Source of the DNA: CAZJBP01 sp964544115
GTDB taxonomy: Bacteria > Verrucomicrobiota > Kiritimatiellia > UBA8416 > JADHWI01
Direction: 5' to 3'
Assembly (NCBI GenBank): GCA_964544115.1
Contig: CAZJBP010000017.1
Location: 1-29,351, forward strand
DNA: 29,351 bases
Positions within the stretch are counted from its first letter, which is position 1; each line of letters begins with the position of its first letter. The translations under genes were made by a program, and so were the position numbers. The notes under the pieces were generated by a model. It was given only the letters and a program-made list of their open reading frames with translations. It was not told the origin of the DNA and ran no database searches. Shown in pieces: positions 7,194 to 15,984 of the stretch.

Positions 7194-9350
7194 ATGACGA
7201 TGCAACACATCCAGCGTGTGAAGGGGGTCTTTAACGGGCATCCCGCAAACTTCCCCACCGGGGCATCCACCGGCGCTGCGCTTCTCGGCAACGGCGACGT
7301 GCTGGTGGCAGCAGGCGGGGCTGCGGAAAACCTGACGTTCCGGTTTTCCAAGCTCGACTTCTGGCAGGCGCGGGAGGAGGCCGGGCCGCCTGGCGGCCCC
7401 CGGGGAGCAGCCCGCACCATTGGGGCGCTGACCCTGGGCGCGCCCGCCCTCAGCGGAGCATCCTACCTGCTGGAACAGCACATCCATGATGCAACCCTTC
7501 GCGGTCGGTTCGAGAAGGATGGGGCCATTCTGTCCATGACCGCATGGACACCCCGCGGCGAGAACGTCCTGGTCGTGGAGTTGCACGCTGCGGGTCGGAA
7601 GAAGATCACGGTTCAACCCGTCATTGAGATCCAGGACGGCAACGAATCGGTCGTTGATCAGGGAGTCGATAACGGGATTGCGTGGTATGAGCGGCGCTTC
7701 GAACAGGCGAATCTCCTGTGGAAGACCGCGGTTACGGTCGCCACGCGCCCGCTGGATGCCGGTCCGATTACGCTCGAGCCCGGCCGCACGCACACGCTCG
7801 TCCTCGCACTGGTGACGAACCACGACACGCCGGACCACCGTGCGCGAGCCGTGGCCCTGGTGCAGAAACTGAATGCCGCCGCCCTGGCCGATGCACGCGC
7901 CCGGCACTTGGATTGGTGGAGTGCGCTGTGGCGGAAATGCGCCACGATCGACATAGGCGACGAGTATCTGGAGGACCGCTACTACGGGTCGCACTACATC
8001 CTGGCCTCGTGCTGTGGAAACAGGAACTTTGCCCCTGGCCTGTTTGCCTGGATCACGAACGACTGGCCGGGTTGGGGCAGTGACTACCACGCCAACTACA
8101 ACTTTGAAGCAGCCTGGTGGGGCGTTCTCACCTCAAACCTCGTTGAACTGGCCGATCCGTACGATCAGCCGGTCCTGGACTACCTGCCCAGGATGAAAGC
8201 ATACGCGCAGCGCTTTCTGAACGTGCGGGGCGCCTACTGCAACGCCGGCTTCGGCCCCAAGGGCCTGCATGTTGACATCGCTGCGACGCCGTATGATGAA
8301 GGGCTCAATTTTCACGGACAGAAATCCAACGCTACGTTCCTGGCCCTCAACATGATCATGAGGTACTACCTCACGCAGGATCTGGACTATGCCAGACGAT
8401 ACGCGTACCCGTACCTGGTTGAAGTCATGAACTTCTGGGAGGACTACCTCACGTTTGAGAACGGCCGTTACGTCAGCCGCAACGATTGTATCTGCGAATG
8501 CTTCTTCTTCATGCTGTTGCCGCCCGACAGTGTCGAGTTTGAAAAAGCCAAGGACAAGAACCCGCCGCTCACCCTGGCCCTGATCCGGATGGCTTCCCGC
8601 GCCGCCATTGACATGAGCACGGCGCTGGGAGTGGATGCGCACCGGCGCGAGAAGTGGCGGCACATCCTGGACCACATCAGCGACTACCCCCTGACCACCA
8701 GAGACGGCACGACGATGTTCGACACGAGCGAACACGGCGCGACCCGGCTTGAAGACGCCGCTTTGTGCGTTAGTTGGATGATCTATCCGGGCAATGGCGT
8801 CAGCCTGTCATCGGACCCCTCGCTGGTCCGCGCCGGGGCGGACACCATTCTCTACAAGGAATTCTGGGATCATCCCAACTCCTTCTGCACGGTCTTTGCG
8901 GGCGCGGCACGCGTCGGCGTCGATCCCGATCTGATTCTCAGGCAGATGAAGGCGGTGACGGAGAAGAACATTCAGCCGAACTTCCTGTTCAACTTCGGCG
9001 GCGGCGGGATTGAGAACAACTCGGGAATTCCGGGTGGCCTTAACGAGATGCTGCTCCAGAGCCACGAAGGTTTCCTGCGCCTGTTCCCGTGCTGGCCGAA
9101 GGATCGCCCGGCCCGGTTCGAACGGCTGCGCGCCTACGGGGCGTTCCTTGTCTCCTCGGAGCTGGCGGGCGGCGAGGTTAAATCCGTACGGATTGTCAGC
9201 GAGAAGGGACAGCCCTGTACGGTCCTGAATCCGTGGGCCGGTGCCGTTGACGTCATGCGAAATGGCATGAAGAGCGAAACGGTCTGCGGCGAGCGCTTCA
9301 CGCTGTCCACCGTGCCGGGCGAACGTATTGAGCTTCTGAAGCGTCCCTGA
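7194..9350 (+). CDS. Second, divergent GH95-like glycoside hydrolase
   Basis: This 718-residue protein follows the first GH95-like gene by 12 bp. It shares its architecture: a short N-terminal beta domain (GAALLGNGDVLVAAGG near 28-42), HLDWWSALWRK near 238-248, and a barrel with GSDYHANYNFEAAWWG. That motif keeps the N-x-N pair as Asn301 and Asn303. In the region where GH95 fucosidases have the Asp of DGNFG it reads IENNSGIPGG, with Glu, which suggests an altered specificity or mechanism. Similarity to its neighbour is recognisable but low, so the duplication is old. No signal peptide is present. Two Met codons (7194, 7200) are possible: AAGGA at 7181-7185 suits the first, AGGAG at 7189-7193 suits the second. 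Confidence 0.75.
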   Translation: MTMQHIQRVKGVFNGHPANFPTGASTGAALLGNGDVLVAAGGAAENLTFRFSKLDFWQAREEAGPPGGPRGAARTIGALTLGAPALSGASYLLEQHIHDATLRGRFEKDGAILSMTAWTPRGENVLVVELHAAGRKKITVQPVIEIQDGNESVVDQGVDNGIAWYERRFEQANLLWKTAVTVATRPLDAGPITLEPGRTHTLVLALVTNHDTPDHRARAVALVQKLNAAALADARARHLDWWSALWRKCATIDIGDEYLEDRYYGSHYILASCCGNRNFAPGLFAWITNDWPGWGSDYHANYNFEAAWWGVLTSNLVELADPYDQPVLDYLPRMKAYAQRFLNVRGAYCNAGFGPKGLHVDIAATPYDEGLNFHGQKSNATFLALNMIMRYYLTQDLDYARRYAYPYLVEVMNFWEDYLTFENGRYVSRNDCICECFFFMLLPPDSVEFEKAKDKNPPLTLALIRMASRAAIDMSTALGVDAHRREKWRHILDHISDYPLTTRDGTTMFDTSEHGATRLEDAALCVSWMIYPGNGVSLSSDPSLVRAGADTILYKEFWDHPNSFCTVFAGAARVGVDPDLILRQMKAVTEKNIQPNFLFNFGGGGIENNSGIPGGLNEMLLQSHEGFLRLFPCWPKDRPARFERLRAYGAFLVSSELAGGEVKSVRIVSEKGQPCTVLNPWAGAVDVMRNGMKSETVCGERFTLSTVPGERIELLKRP

Positions 9351-9403
9351 TGATCCGTGAGTCGTAATTGGTACTGACCGTACCGGGATGGGGAGCTGCC
9401 GTA

Positions 9404-10435
9404 ATGACCTCAAGGGAGATAGTGCTCGAGCAGATTCACCACCGCGAGACCAGGCCTGTGCCCTACACCCTCGGCTTTGAGGTCGATGTTTCCGAGCGGC
9501 TGGATAGGCATTACGGCAGCAAAGAATGGCGCGGCACACTGCAAAACGTCTTTGTCGGCACAGGCGTCGTAGACAACTTGAAGATGCAGCCCGAGGGCAG
9601 ACCGCACTTCCACAAGGACCTCTACGGATCCATCTGGCGACTCGACCAGAGCCCGTGGCACCAGGAGGAACCCGCGCTGAAGGAGCCATCCTTCAAGAAT
9701 TATCGTTGGCCCGATCCCAAGGAGGCGTTTTCTTCTCCGAACGATGTGCTGAATGCGCGGAAGTTCTGCTCCGAGAATAAGGACAAGCACTTCATTAACG
9801 CCAGTGTCGCCTGGGGCCTGTTCGAGAGCTGCTGGGGCATACGCGGCTTCGAGAACGTGCTCATGGATATCGTGGCGGAACCCGGTTTCGTCGATGAACT
9901 GCTCGACCGCCTGACCGAGCAGTTCCTTGCCTACGTCAAGTTCACGTGCGAGTCGCTGCCGGAGGTCGACGCGATCATGTTCGGTGACGACTGGGGCGAC
10001 CAGCGCGGTGTAATCATTGGACCGGATCGCTGGCGCAAGCTGTTCAAGCCGCGGTACGCCAGGATCTACGACGCGGTCCATGCGGCGGGAAAGCGGGTCA
10101 TCACTCACTGCTGCGGCAGCATCGTTGACATCCTTCCCGACGTCATCGAGATCGGCCTGGACGTGCTCGAGAGCTGCCAGCCGGAAGCACGCGGCATGAA
10201 TCCCTATGAGCTGAAGAAGAAGTTCGGGAAACACCTGACTTTCTGGGGCTGCCTCGGCAGCCAGAGCACGGTTCCCTTCGGGACGCCGGACCAGATACGG
10301 GCTGAAGTCCGGCGGCTTTGCCGCGAGATGGGCAGGGGCGGCGGTTTCATCCTTTCGCCTGCAAAGTGGCTCCAGCCCGATACGCCGACTGAGAACGCGG
10401 CGGCAGTGGTCGAGTCGTTCGTGTATCAGGATTAG
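9404..10435 (+). CDS. URO-D superfamily protein (corrinoid methyltransferase-like, not heme URO-D)
   Basis: The 343-residue TIM-barrel protein has the superfamily motifs DDWGDQRG (195-202) and THCCGS (234-239). The H-x-C pattern matches the zinc site of MtaA/MtbA-type methyltransferases. The third zinc Cys that MtaA has near its C-terminus was not found. The start is the ATG at 9404, eight bases after GGGGAG; an upstream open stretch from 9368 lacks such a site. It sits between GH95-like and GH31 genes in a sugar operon, with no heme genes and no corrinoid protein nearby. Heme biosynthesis is therefore unlikely. The substrate is unknown; O-demethylation of a methylated sugar is one inference. 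Confidence 0.82.
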   Translation: MTSREIVLEQIHHRETRPVPYTLGFEVDVSERLDRHYGSKEWRGTLQNVFVGTGVVDNLKMQPEGRPHFHKDLYGSIWRLDQSPWHQEEPALKEPSFKNYRWPDPKEAFSSPNDVLNARKFCSENKDKHFINASVAWGLFESCWGIRGFENVLMDIVAEPGFVDELLDRLTEQFLAYVKFTCESLPEVDAIMFGDDWGDQRGVIIGPDRWRKLFKPRYARIYDAVHAAGKRVITHCCGSIVDILPDVIEIGLDVLESCQPEARGMNPYELKKKFGKHLTFWGCLGSQSTVPFGTPDQIRAEVRRLCREMGRGGGFILSPAKWLQPDTPTENAAAVVESFVYQD

Positions 10436-10531
10436 TCAGTGCCTCTGCCAGAGACAGTTCGGCCGCGGTCGTGTGCGGTGTCTAGCTTGTCGCGGTAGCT
10501 CCAACACATCATCAGCGATTGGGGTCATTGC

Positions 10532-12541
10532 ATGGCGGACGAAAGCGAAGTTCACGTCAGTGCCGTAGGACGCAAGCTGGTCTATTCGATTAGCCGAACG
10601 GCAACATTCAAGCCCGGAGGCAAGCAGACCGTCACGATTCAAGCATGGGGGCGGAACGGCCTTCGTGTCCGAATCACCCCGGACGGAGGCGGACAGACCT
10701 CGGACTGGGCGCTGGATATACCCCTTGAGACCGAAGGCAAGATAGACATCTCGCCGGAGGAGTCCACGGTCCGGAACGGCAAGATCTCTGTTCGCATTCG
10801 CGACATCCATACTCATCGTGGGCACATGGAGTTCTTCCGCCACAGCGGTGACCGGGTCATTCCCATCCTCAGCGAGGAAGACTACGAAATATGGGCTCAT
10901 AATCCCAACGTGCGCACGTTCAAGCCGACGGGCGACGGGCTGTTTCACGCTGAACTGAATTTCGCTGCGCGCGACGGCGAACGCTTTTACGGCATGGGGC
11001 AAAACGCCGCCCGGCACCTCAATCTGAAGGGCAGCGTGATTGAGCTTTATCAGCGGCATGTCAAAGCCGTCGTTCCCTTCGTCGTCTCCAGTGAGGGCTA
11101 CGGCTTCCTCTGGAACAATCCGTCACTGGGCAGGGCCGAGTTCGGCACCACCCGGACCCGCTGGATTTCCTACGGCTGTCGGCAGATGGACTACTACATC
11201 ACCGCCGGAGACAGCTACGCCGAGATCCTTGAGTATTATGCCGATGCCACCGGGCACGCGCCGGCCTTTCCTTACTGGGCGTCCGGGTTCTGGCAATGCA
11301 AGAACCGCTACGAGACGCAGGAGGAGTTCCTTTCCGCTGCACGCGAATTCAAGCGCCTCGGACTGCCCCTGTCGGTGCTTGTGATCGATGCCCCGCATTG
11401 GGACGTATTCGGCAACTGGAAGTTCGACCCGAAGCACTGGCCCGATCCGAAAGCCATGGTCGAGGAGATGCACAGGATGGGTGTGCGGATCATGGTCTCG
11501 CCCTGGACGCTCGTGGACGAGAAGAGCGAGAACTTCCCCTACATGAAAGAGCATGGCCTGTTCACCGGCTCCATAGGCGGGAGGAAGGTCAAGATAGTGG
11601 ACTTTGACGGACTGAGCCAATACGACCCGACCCATCCGGCCGCCGCCGCGTACCTCTGGAGCAAGTGGAAGGCGAATTACTTCGATCTTGGCATCCGCTC
11701 ATTCTGGCTGGATCCGTGCGACGACTTGCACGAGATCGAAGACTACGATCAGGTCCTGTTCCACATCGGGCCAGCCCGGGAGTCGCATTCCTACTTCGTT
11801 GTCGCCCATCAGAGGAACATCTGCGAGGGCTTACAGGCCGACGGCGAGAAGGAGGTGGTGACCATCTGCCGCAATGCCTGGGCCGGCAGTCAGCGATATG
11901 GAGCCTGCCTTTGCCAGCATGACATCCGCTCCACGTTTGAGCATATGGAACAATACATGAAGGCCGGGCTCAATGTGATGATGAGCGGCATCCCCTGGTG
12001 GAATTGCGACATTGGGGGATTCTGGACGCACGACAGCGCGGCTCAGAGCTTTCAGGAACTGATGGTGCGCTGGTATCAGTACGGCGTCTTCATGCCCGTC
12101 TTCCGCACGCACGGCTACCGGAAGAACAATGAGCCGTGGAGTATCGGCGGAGACACCTATCGGCATATAAGGGCCTGCCTCCTCCTGCGTGAACAGTTGC
12201 GCCCCTACATCATGGAGCAGATGGCGTTAGCGTCGGCGAAAGGCCTGCCTCCCATGCGCCCGGTCTTCTTTGACTTCCCCAACGATCCCCGGGCCGCTGA
12301 AATTGAAGACCAATTCCTCTTCGGCCCCGACATCCTGGTGGCGCCGATCCTCAAGTATGAGCAGCGTAGCCGGCAAGTCTACCTCCCGGCCGGTGTCGAC
12401 TGGACCGACGCCTGGACCGGCGAGAAACTGGCCGGTGGACGGCTCGTCAAAGCCGACGCTCCGATTGAGCGCATACCCGTGTACCTGCGCGGCGACAAGC
12501 CGGAGCTGGCGAAACACTTCGCCGGCATTTACGCAAGGTAA
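10532..12541 (+). CDS. GH31 alpha-glucosidase/alpha-xylosidase-like enzyme
   Basis: This 669-residue retaining alpha-glycosidase has an N-terminal beta-sandwich (to about 240) with the FYGMGQNA signature near 152-159. The barrel follows with YWASGFWQCKNRY, VLVIDAPHW and HPAAAAYLWSKW. The nucleophile Asp394 lies in FWLDPCDD. NAWAGSQRYGACLCQHDI ends in the probable acid/base Asp464. WWNCDIGGFW and FRTHGY complete the active site, and the proximal beta domain includes LFGPDILVAPIL. The YCQ-type residues around Asp464 differ from the usual WSGD. No signal peptide is seen. It begins 96 bp after the URO-D-like stop with only a weak GGGG ribosome site, so it may have its own expression level. Whether it prefers glucose, xylose or another sugar cannot be decided here. 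Confidence 0.92.
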   Translation: MADESEVHVSAVGRKLVYSISRTATFKPGGKQTVTIQAWGRNGLRVRITPDGGGQTSDWALDIPLETEGKIDISPEESTVRNGKISVRIRDIHTHRGHMEFFRHSGDRVIPILSEEDYEIWAHNPNVRTFKPTGDGLFHAELNFAARDGERFYGMGQNAARHLNLKGSVIELYQRHVKAVVPFVVSSEGYGFLWNNPSLGRAEFGTTRTRWISYGCRQMDYYITAGDSYAEILEYYADATGHAPAFPYWASGFWQCKNRYETQEEFLSAAREFKRLGLPLSVLVIDAPHWDVFGNWKFDPKHWPDPKAMVEEMHRMGVRIMVSPWTLVDEKSENFPYMKEHGLFTGSIGGRKVKIVDFDGLSQYDPTHPAAAAYLWSKWKANYFDLGIRSFWLDPCDDLHEIEDYDQVLFHIGPARESHSYFVVAHQRNICEGLQADGEKEVVTICRNAWAGSQRYGACLCQHDIRSTFEHMEQYMKAGLNVMMSGIPWWNCDIGGFWTHDSAAQSFQELMVRWYQYGVFMPVFRTHGYRKNNEPWSIGGDTYRHIRACLLLREQLRPYIMEQMALASAKGLPPMRPVFFDFPNDPRAAEIEDQFLFGPDILVAPILKYEQRSRQVYLPAGVDWTDAWTGEKLAGGRLVKADAPIERIPVYLRGDKPELAKHFAGIYAR

Positions 12542-12545
12542 TCGC

Positions 12546-12633
12546 GGCGGCTCTGTCAGGCTTGGCGGCGCCAATCTACCAACACCGCGCCGTAATCCTG
12601 AAATCAGACAATCGCTTTCTGTTTAGAGCCGCC
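12546..12633. terminator. Hairpins between convergent operons (possible bidirectional terminator)
   Basis: GGCGGCTCT at 12546-12554 is exactly complementary to AGAGCCGCC at 12625-12633. Inside lies a compact hairpin, TTGGC (12562-12566) and GCCAA (12570-12574), with a 3-base loop. The region separates the GH31 stop from the FGE-like stop on the other strand. No clear U-run follows, so termination is only likely by position. Confidence 0.35.
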
Positions 12634-12673
12634 TGCTTTGGGTGAAGTGCCATTGGAGGGAATAGCGCCACAA

Positions 12674-13381
12674 TCATTCCACGCCCACCGATAGCGCCAC
12701 TCGGAAGCCGCGGAAGACATCGGACCGGTAGTCGGATCCGCTTCCGAAGCGGTGCGCCGAACGGCAGAACAGGGGACCGCAGCGCCAATCCCCGCCGCGC
12801 AGCACATGGCGGCTGTCTGCAGTTCCTGCGGGGTTCGTCACCGCGTCATGAGGATACTCGCCGTACCCGTCGCTACACCACTCCCAAACGTTGCCGTGCA
12901 TGTCGTACAGGCCCCAGGCGTTGGGTTGTTTCTGACCGGCGGGATGTGTCGCTTGGGAGTCGCTGTTGCCGCCGTACCAACCCGCTTCACCCAGCGCGGC
13001 CTCACCATCACCCGAGTTGTACACGGTCGTTGTTCCCGCCCGGCAGGCGTACTCCCACTCCGCCTCCGTCGGAAGACGGTAGCGCTTGCCTTCCTTCTCG
13101 CTCAATTCCTTGCAGAATGTCACCGCGTCATTCCACAAGACCTCATCGACGGGCAGGTCGTCGCCCTTAAAGCGGCTCGCGCTCTCGCCCATCACGGCCT
13201 TCCACTGGGCCTGCGTCACCGTGTTGATACCGATGTAGAAGCCTCTGGTCAGGATTACCTTGTGCTGGGTTTCGTGCCCAACTCGGCCGGCCTCCGTCTC
13301 CGGGCTTCCCATCACGAACTCACCCGGCGGAATGTGGGCCAGCTTCATGGCACTTTGTCTTACCCTGGGAACTGCAAGCAT
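12674..13381 (-). CDS. FGE-sulfatase-fold protein that retains the copper-cysteine pair
   Basis: This 235-residue protein has the FGE fold: HIPPGEFVMGSPETE (about 15-29), NTVTQAQWKAVMG, LPVDEVLWNDAVTFC, YRLPTEAEWEYACRAG, GLYDMHGNVWEWC and VLRGGDW. After GGDW it reads R-C-G-P-L-F-C, which puts Cys201 and Cys206 five residues apart, in register with the paired copper-binding Cys of true FGEs. It is therefore the only one of three FGE-fold proteins here that could oxidise a sulfatase Cys. The second Cys alone is common in non-FGE members, so activity is not proven. No signal peptide. The start at 13381 is set by GGAGG nine bases upstream; an inner Met (13348) is an alternative. Last in the DUF1080/GH38-like operon, 15 bp after the GH38-like stop. 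Confidence 0.9.
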   Translation of the reverse strand: MLAVPRVRQSAMKLAHIPPGEFVMGSPETEAGRVGHETQHKVILTRGFYIGINTVTQAQWKAVMGESASRFKGDDLPVDEVLWNDAVTFCKELSEKEGKRYRLPTEAEWEYACRAGTTTVYNSGDGEAALGEAGWYGGNSDSQATHPAGQKQPNAWGLYDMHGNVWEWCSDGYGEYPHDAVTNPAGTADSRHVLRGGDWRCGPLFCRSAHRFGSGSDYRSDVFRGFRVALSVGVE

Positions 13382-13390
13382 GGCACTATT

Positions 13391-13395
13391 CCTCC
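13391..13395 (-). promoter_or_regulatory. Ribosome binding site deciding the FGE-like start
   Basis: The minus strand reads GGAGG, nine bases before the ATG at 13381. It lies in the 15-bp gap after the GH38-like gene and favours this start over the inner Met at 13348. Confidence 0.5.
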
Positions 13396-13396
13396 A

Positions 13397-15874
13397 CTAT
13401 CGATGTCCGGGGCTTGCTGCCGCATCGGGTTGGGTGGCGATCTCATAGGTTTGCGCCCGCCAGGGGTGCAAAAGCAGGGGCGAGGTCGCAGGCGCAGTCT
13501 CGGTCAACGCCAGATTGATCGCCACCACAGGCCCCTGCAGGGGAACTGACACGGGCTTCTCGCCCATGTTGCACAGGCGAAGAAACAGCTTGCCGTCCTG
13601 CGGGAAGAGCGCCTGGACCGTAACCGCGTCCTCGACCTTGGGCAGTTCCACGGCCGACCCTTGAAGAGGCAGGTTGCCGCCCCGGCCCTCGAACTCCAGA
13701 ACGTAGAGCGGACGGTCCCGTTCCACGGCCTGCCGGTGGGCGAAACCGCGTCCGGTGATTCCTCCGTACGACCGATGAAGACAATACGAGTCCAGCGAAT
13801 AGCCGGCATACGGGATCAGCGCAAAGCGGTAGGTGTACATGCCTTCCATGAGCCTCGGCCCGCCCCACGAGTGATCGCCGCTGTAGGCCAGGATGGACTC
13901 CAGGGACGAACCGGCGGCGCGGTAGCCCATCGAGCCGCCATTGGAGATCGCGAGGCCGGACTTCTCCGTCTCGACAGACGCCCACAGGTTGGCGAACAGG
14001 ATCTCATCCCCGGCCGGGGCCGTCTGGACGATGAGCGGCTGATGCCGGACCGCGCGCGGCCCCTTGCCGAGGAACTCCTCGAGCTGTGCGTTGAAGATGT
14101 AGCGCAGCTTGACGCCGTGATCGCCCTCACCGCCCCGTTTCGGCCTGTCGGGATCTTTCGGATCCGGGCAGCCGATGCGTGTGCAGAACGGCACGGTCAG
14201 CCGGATGTCGAGGTCGATGCGGGCGTTGTCGGCCGCGAAGGTGTAAACCATCTCGTAGGCGATCACACCCACCTTGCCGGTCTCGACCACGCGCCACACG
14301 CCGGGGCCGTTGTAGGTGACCTCCACGCGACCGCGCGACTCCTCCATGCCGCTGCCGATCAGGCCTGCGAGAAGGCCGGTCCTGCCCCCTTCCTTCATAA
14401 CATCTCGGCCGGTCAGCTTGTCGCGCAACTTGACGATGCCGCCCTCCGGGCCGAAAGCCACCTGGTAGCGCCCGGTCTCAAAGGCTTGCGCATCTCCCGA
14501 CGCGGCCACGGCAGTGGCCGGTGTGCCTGGCTCGATGCGGTAGACCTTGTATCCCAACGCCGGCACGTCGCGGGCCACGAAGCAGACGCCGGACGGCCCT
14601 TCCTGTCCTGCCGCGGCGCTGCCGTCCGGGGCGATCACTCGCACCGGCCCGGCGTCGTTCAGGAAGACCGCTTCGGTACGCGGATGCGCCGTTGGGTTGA
14701 ACACGAACACGGCGTCGCCCTTCACCTGGGTCCGCCCCGCGACGAAGCCGGCCGTCTCCCTGGCCAGATCCTGCGAAAGCTTCATCGACGGATCCGTGAA
14801 GTCGCGTCCCTCCTTGTAGATGCCGGCGGCCACCGAGTCGTGGTGCTCGGCGATGAGCAGGTTCTTCCAGGCGTCGTCCAGGCGCGTCTGGTGGGCGGGT
14901 GCCCACTTGAATCCGTTCAGGATGGCGGTTACCGCCAGCGCCTCGGCCATCAGCGCCTGGCTCGAAGCGACGCGCGGCCCGGTCCACGAACAGCTGCCGC
15001 AGTAACCCCAGGGCTGTGCCGGCATGAAATCATTCGGGCCCACCTGGAAATGGACGGGCTTGATACCCGAGCGCTTGACGATATCGAAGTACTCCGGGAC
15101 GGTCACCCACTTCGTGTTCGCGGCATGCGCCTTGGCATCCTGCATGAGCCCCGGGTTGGGGCGGGTGCCCCAATCATCGCAGCGCGAGATGAGCGGATGC
15201 TGGACGCCCCGGGAGAGCATCTCAGCCTTGAACGCCTCCATGTGCGCCCATGTCCCCCAGCCCCCGTGGCCCGTCATCAGCCACATGTTGCCCCAGCATT
15301 GCTCAAGCCCGCTGTAGGCCGGGATCGCCGGAATCGATGAGCCGTCGAGGCCAGTCCACAGCACCCAGTCGGCGTCTCGCGCCGGCCCGTCGCCACCGTA
15401 CTGCATGTGGGTGCGGAAGAAAGCTCCGCGATAGCCCATACCCGCGAGGATCTGCGGGAGCTGCGGCATGGTCTCGTGCTCGCTGTAGATGTAGATGTCG
15501 TTGTCGTACCCGAGGTGCTCCTTGAGGGCGCGCGTCCCGTAGAAGATCTGCCGGATGCCGGATTCCTCCGATATGAATGTGAAATACGGCTGGCCGTAGG
15601 AGCCGCCGTCCGGCAGCCACCGGCCCTTGTAGCGGGCGATCCATTCCCGCGCCTCCTTGACGAAGGCCGGATCGTTCTTCGCCAGCCAATCCCATGTCCA
15701 CCCTTCGACCTGAGAGCCGGTTCTGAATTCCGGGTTCGCCTCGACCAAGGCGATGGTCTTGCGGGCCTCCTCCTGGATGTGAGGGTAGCCGACGGCATGG
15801 TCGTACGTGAGCAGGTAGAGCGGAGTGTCCTCGGGACTTGGCATGGAAGAGGAGTTATTCAGCACTGGCTTCAT
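13397..15874 (-). CDS. GH38 alpha-mannosidase-like protein with altered catalytic site
   Basis: The 825-residue protein follows the GH38 plan: an N-terminal metal-site domain, a three-helix middle domain with AEHHDSVAAG (about 342-350) and a large C-terminal beta-sandwich. Landmarks include VEANPEFRTGSQVEG, the PQLPQILAGMG turn near 138-147 and EESGIRQIFYG near 103-113. Aligned by eye and memory to the human MAN2C1 region, the usual His-Ile-Asp becomes Thr23-Tyr24-Asp25. The nucleophile/zinc-ligand Asp becomes Tyr97. Asp25 and His345 remain. Two of four zinc ligands and the nucleophile thus seem to be missing, so this may be a pseudoenzyme or a subfamily with other chemistry. No signal peptide. 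The start at 15874 has no clear ribosome site, and Met11 is an alternative. It lies downstream of DUF1080. Confidence 0.8.
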   Translation of the reverse strand: MKPVLNNSSSMPSPEDTPLYLLTYDHAVGYPHIQEEARKTIALVEANPEFRTGSQVEGWTWDWLAKNDPAFVKEAREWIARYKGRWLPDGGSYGQPYFTFISEESGIRQIFYGTRALKEHLGYDNDIYIYSEHETMPQLPQILAGMGYRGAFFRTHMQYGGDGPARDADWVLWTGLDGSSIPAIPAYSGLEQCWGNMWLMTGHGGWGTWAHMEAFKAEMLSRGVQHPLISRCDDWGTRPNPGLMQDAKAHAANTKWVTVPEYFDIVKRSGIKPVHFQVGPNDFMPAQPWGYCGSCSWTGPRVASSQALMAEALAVTAILNGFKWAPAHQTRLDDAWKNLLIAEHHDSVAAGIYKEGRDFTDPSMKLSQDLARETAGFVAGRTQVKGDAVFVFNPTAHPRTEAVFLNDAGPVRVIAPDGSAAAGQEGPSGVCFVARDVPALGYKVYRIEPGTPATAVAASGDAQAFETGRYQVAFGPEGGIVKLRDKLTGRDVMKEGGRTGLLAGLIGSGMEESRGRVEVTYNGPGVWRVVETGKVGVIAYEMVYTFAADNARIDLDIRLTVPFCTRIGCPDPKDPDRPKRGGEGDHGVKLRYIFNAQLEEFLGKGPRAVRHQPLIVQTAPAGDEILFANLWASVETEKSGLAISNGGSMGYRAAGSSLESILAYSGDHSWGGPRLMEGMYTYRFALIPYAGYSLDSYCLHRSYGGITGRGFAHRQAVERDRPLYVLEFEGRGGNLPLQGSAVELPKVEDAVTVQALFPQDGKLFLRLCNMGEKPVSVPLQGPVVAINLALTETAPATSPLLLHPWRAQTYEIATQPDAAASPGHR

Positions 15875-15900
15875 CTAAAGACACCATGCGGATTTGAATC

Positions 15901-15945
15901 TGGAACTCAGGAAGAGGCCGTCAGCCCATAACTTCCTGAGCTCCA
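15901..15945. repeat. Long imperfect inverted repeat between DUF1080 and GH38-like genes
   Basis: TGGAACTCAGGAAG (15901-15914) and CTTCCTGAGCTCCA (15932-15945) pair at 13 of 14 positions around a 17-base loop. It lies in the 110-bp gap within the minus-strand operon. It could act as a processing or attenuation hairpin that sets the GH38-like level, or as an operator for a separate promoter. A 17-bp version of one arm recurs at 22137-22153. Confidence 0.55.
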
Positions 15946-15984
15946 CATTGGTCCTGCTGCGAACGGGTGGTTAAGGGGCGGGGC

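Noticed and set aside
9404..10435. Heme biosynthesis uroporphyrinogen decarboxylase
   Set aside because: The H-x-C metal motif, low similarity to HemE and the sugar-operon context argue against it; the same holds for the three other copies.
10436..10531. Possible promoter or hairpin before the GH31 gene
   Set aside because: Only a 4-bp stem and no -35/-10 pair were visible, so nothing was annotated.
13661..15340. A 559-codon frame antisense to the GH38-like gene
   Set aside because: No protein-like motifs; the opposite strand carries all GH38 landmarks.
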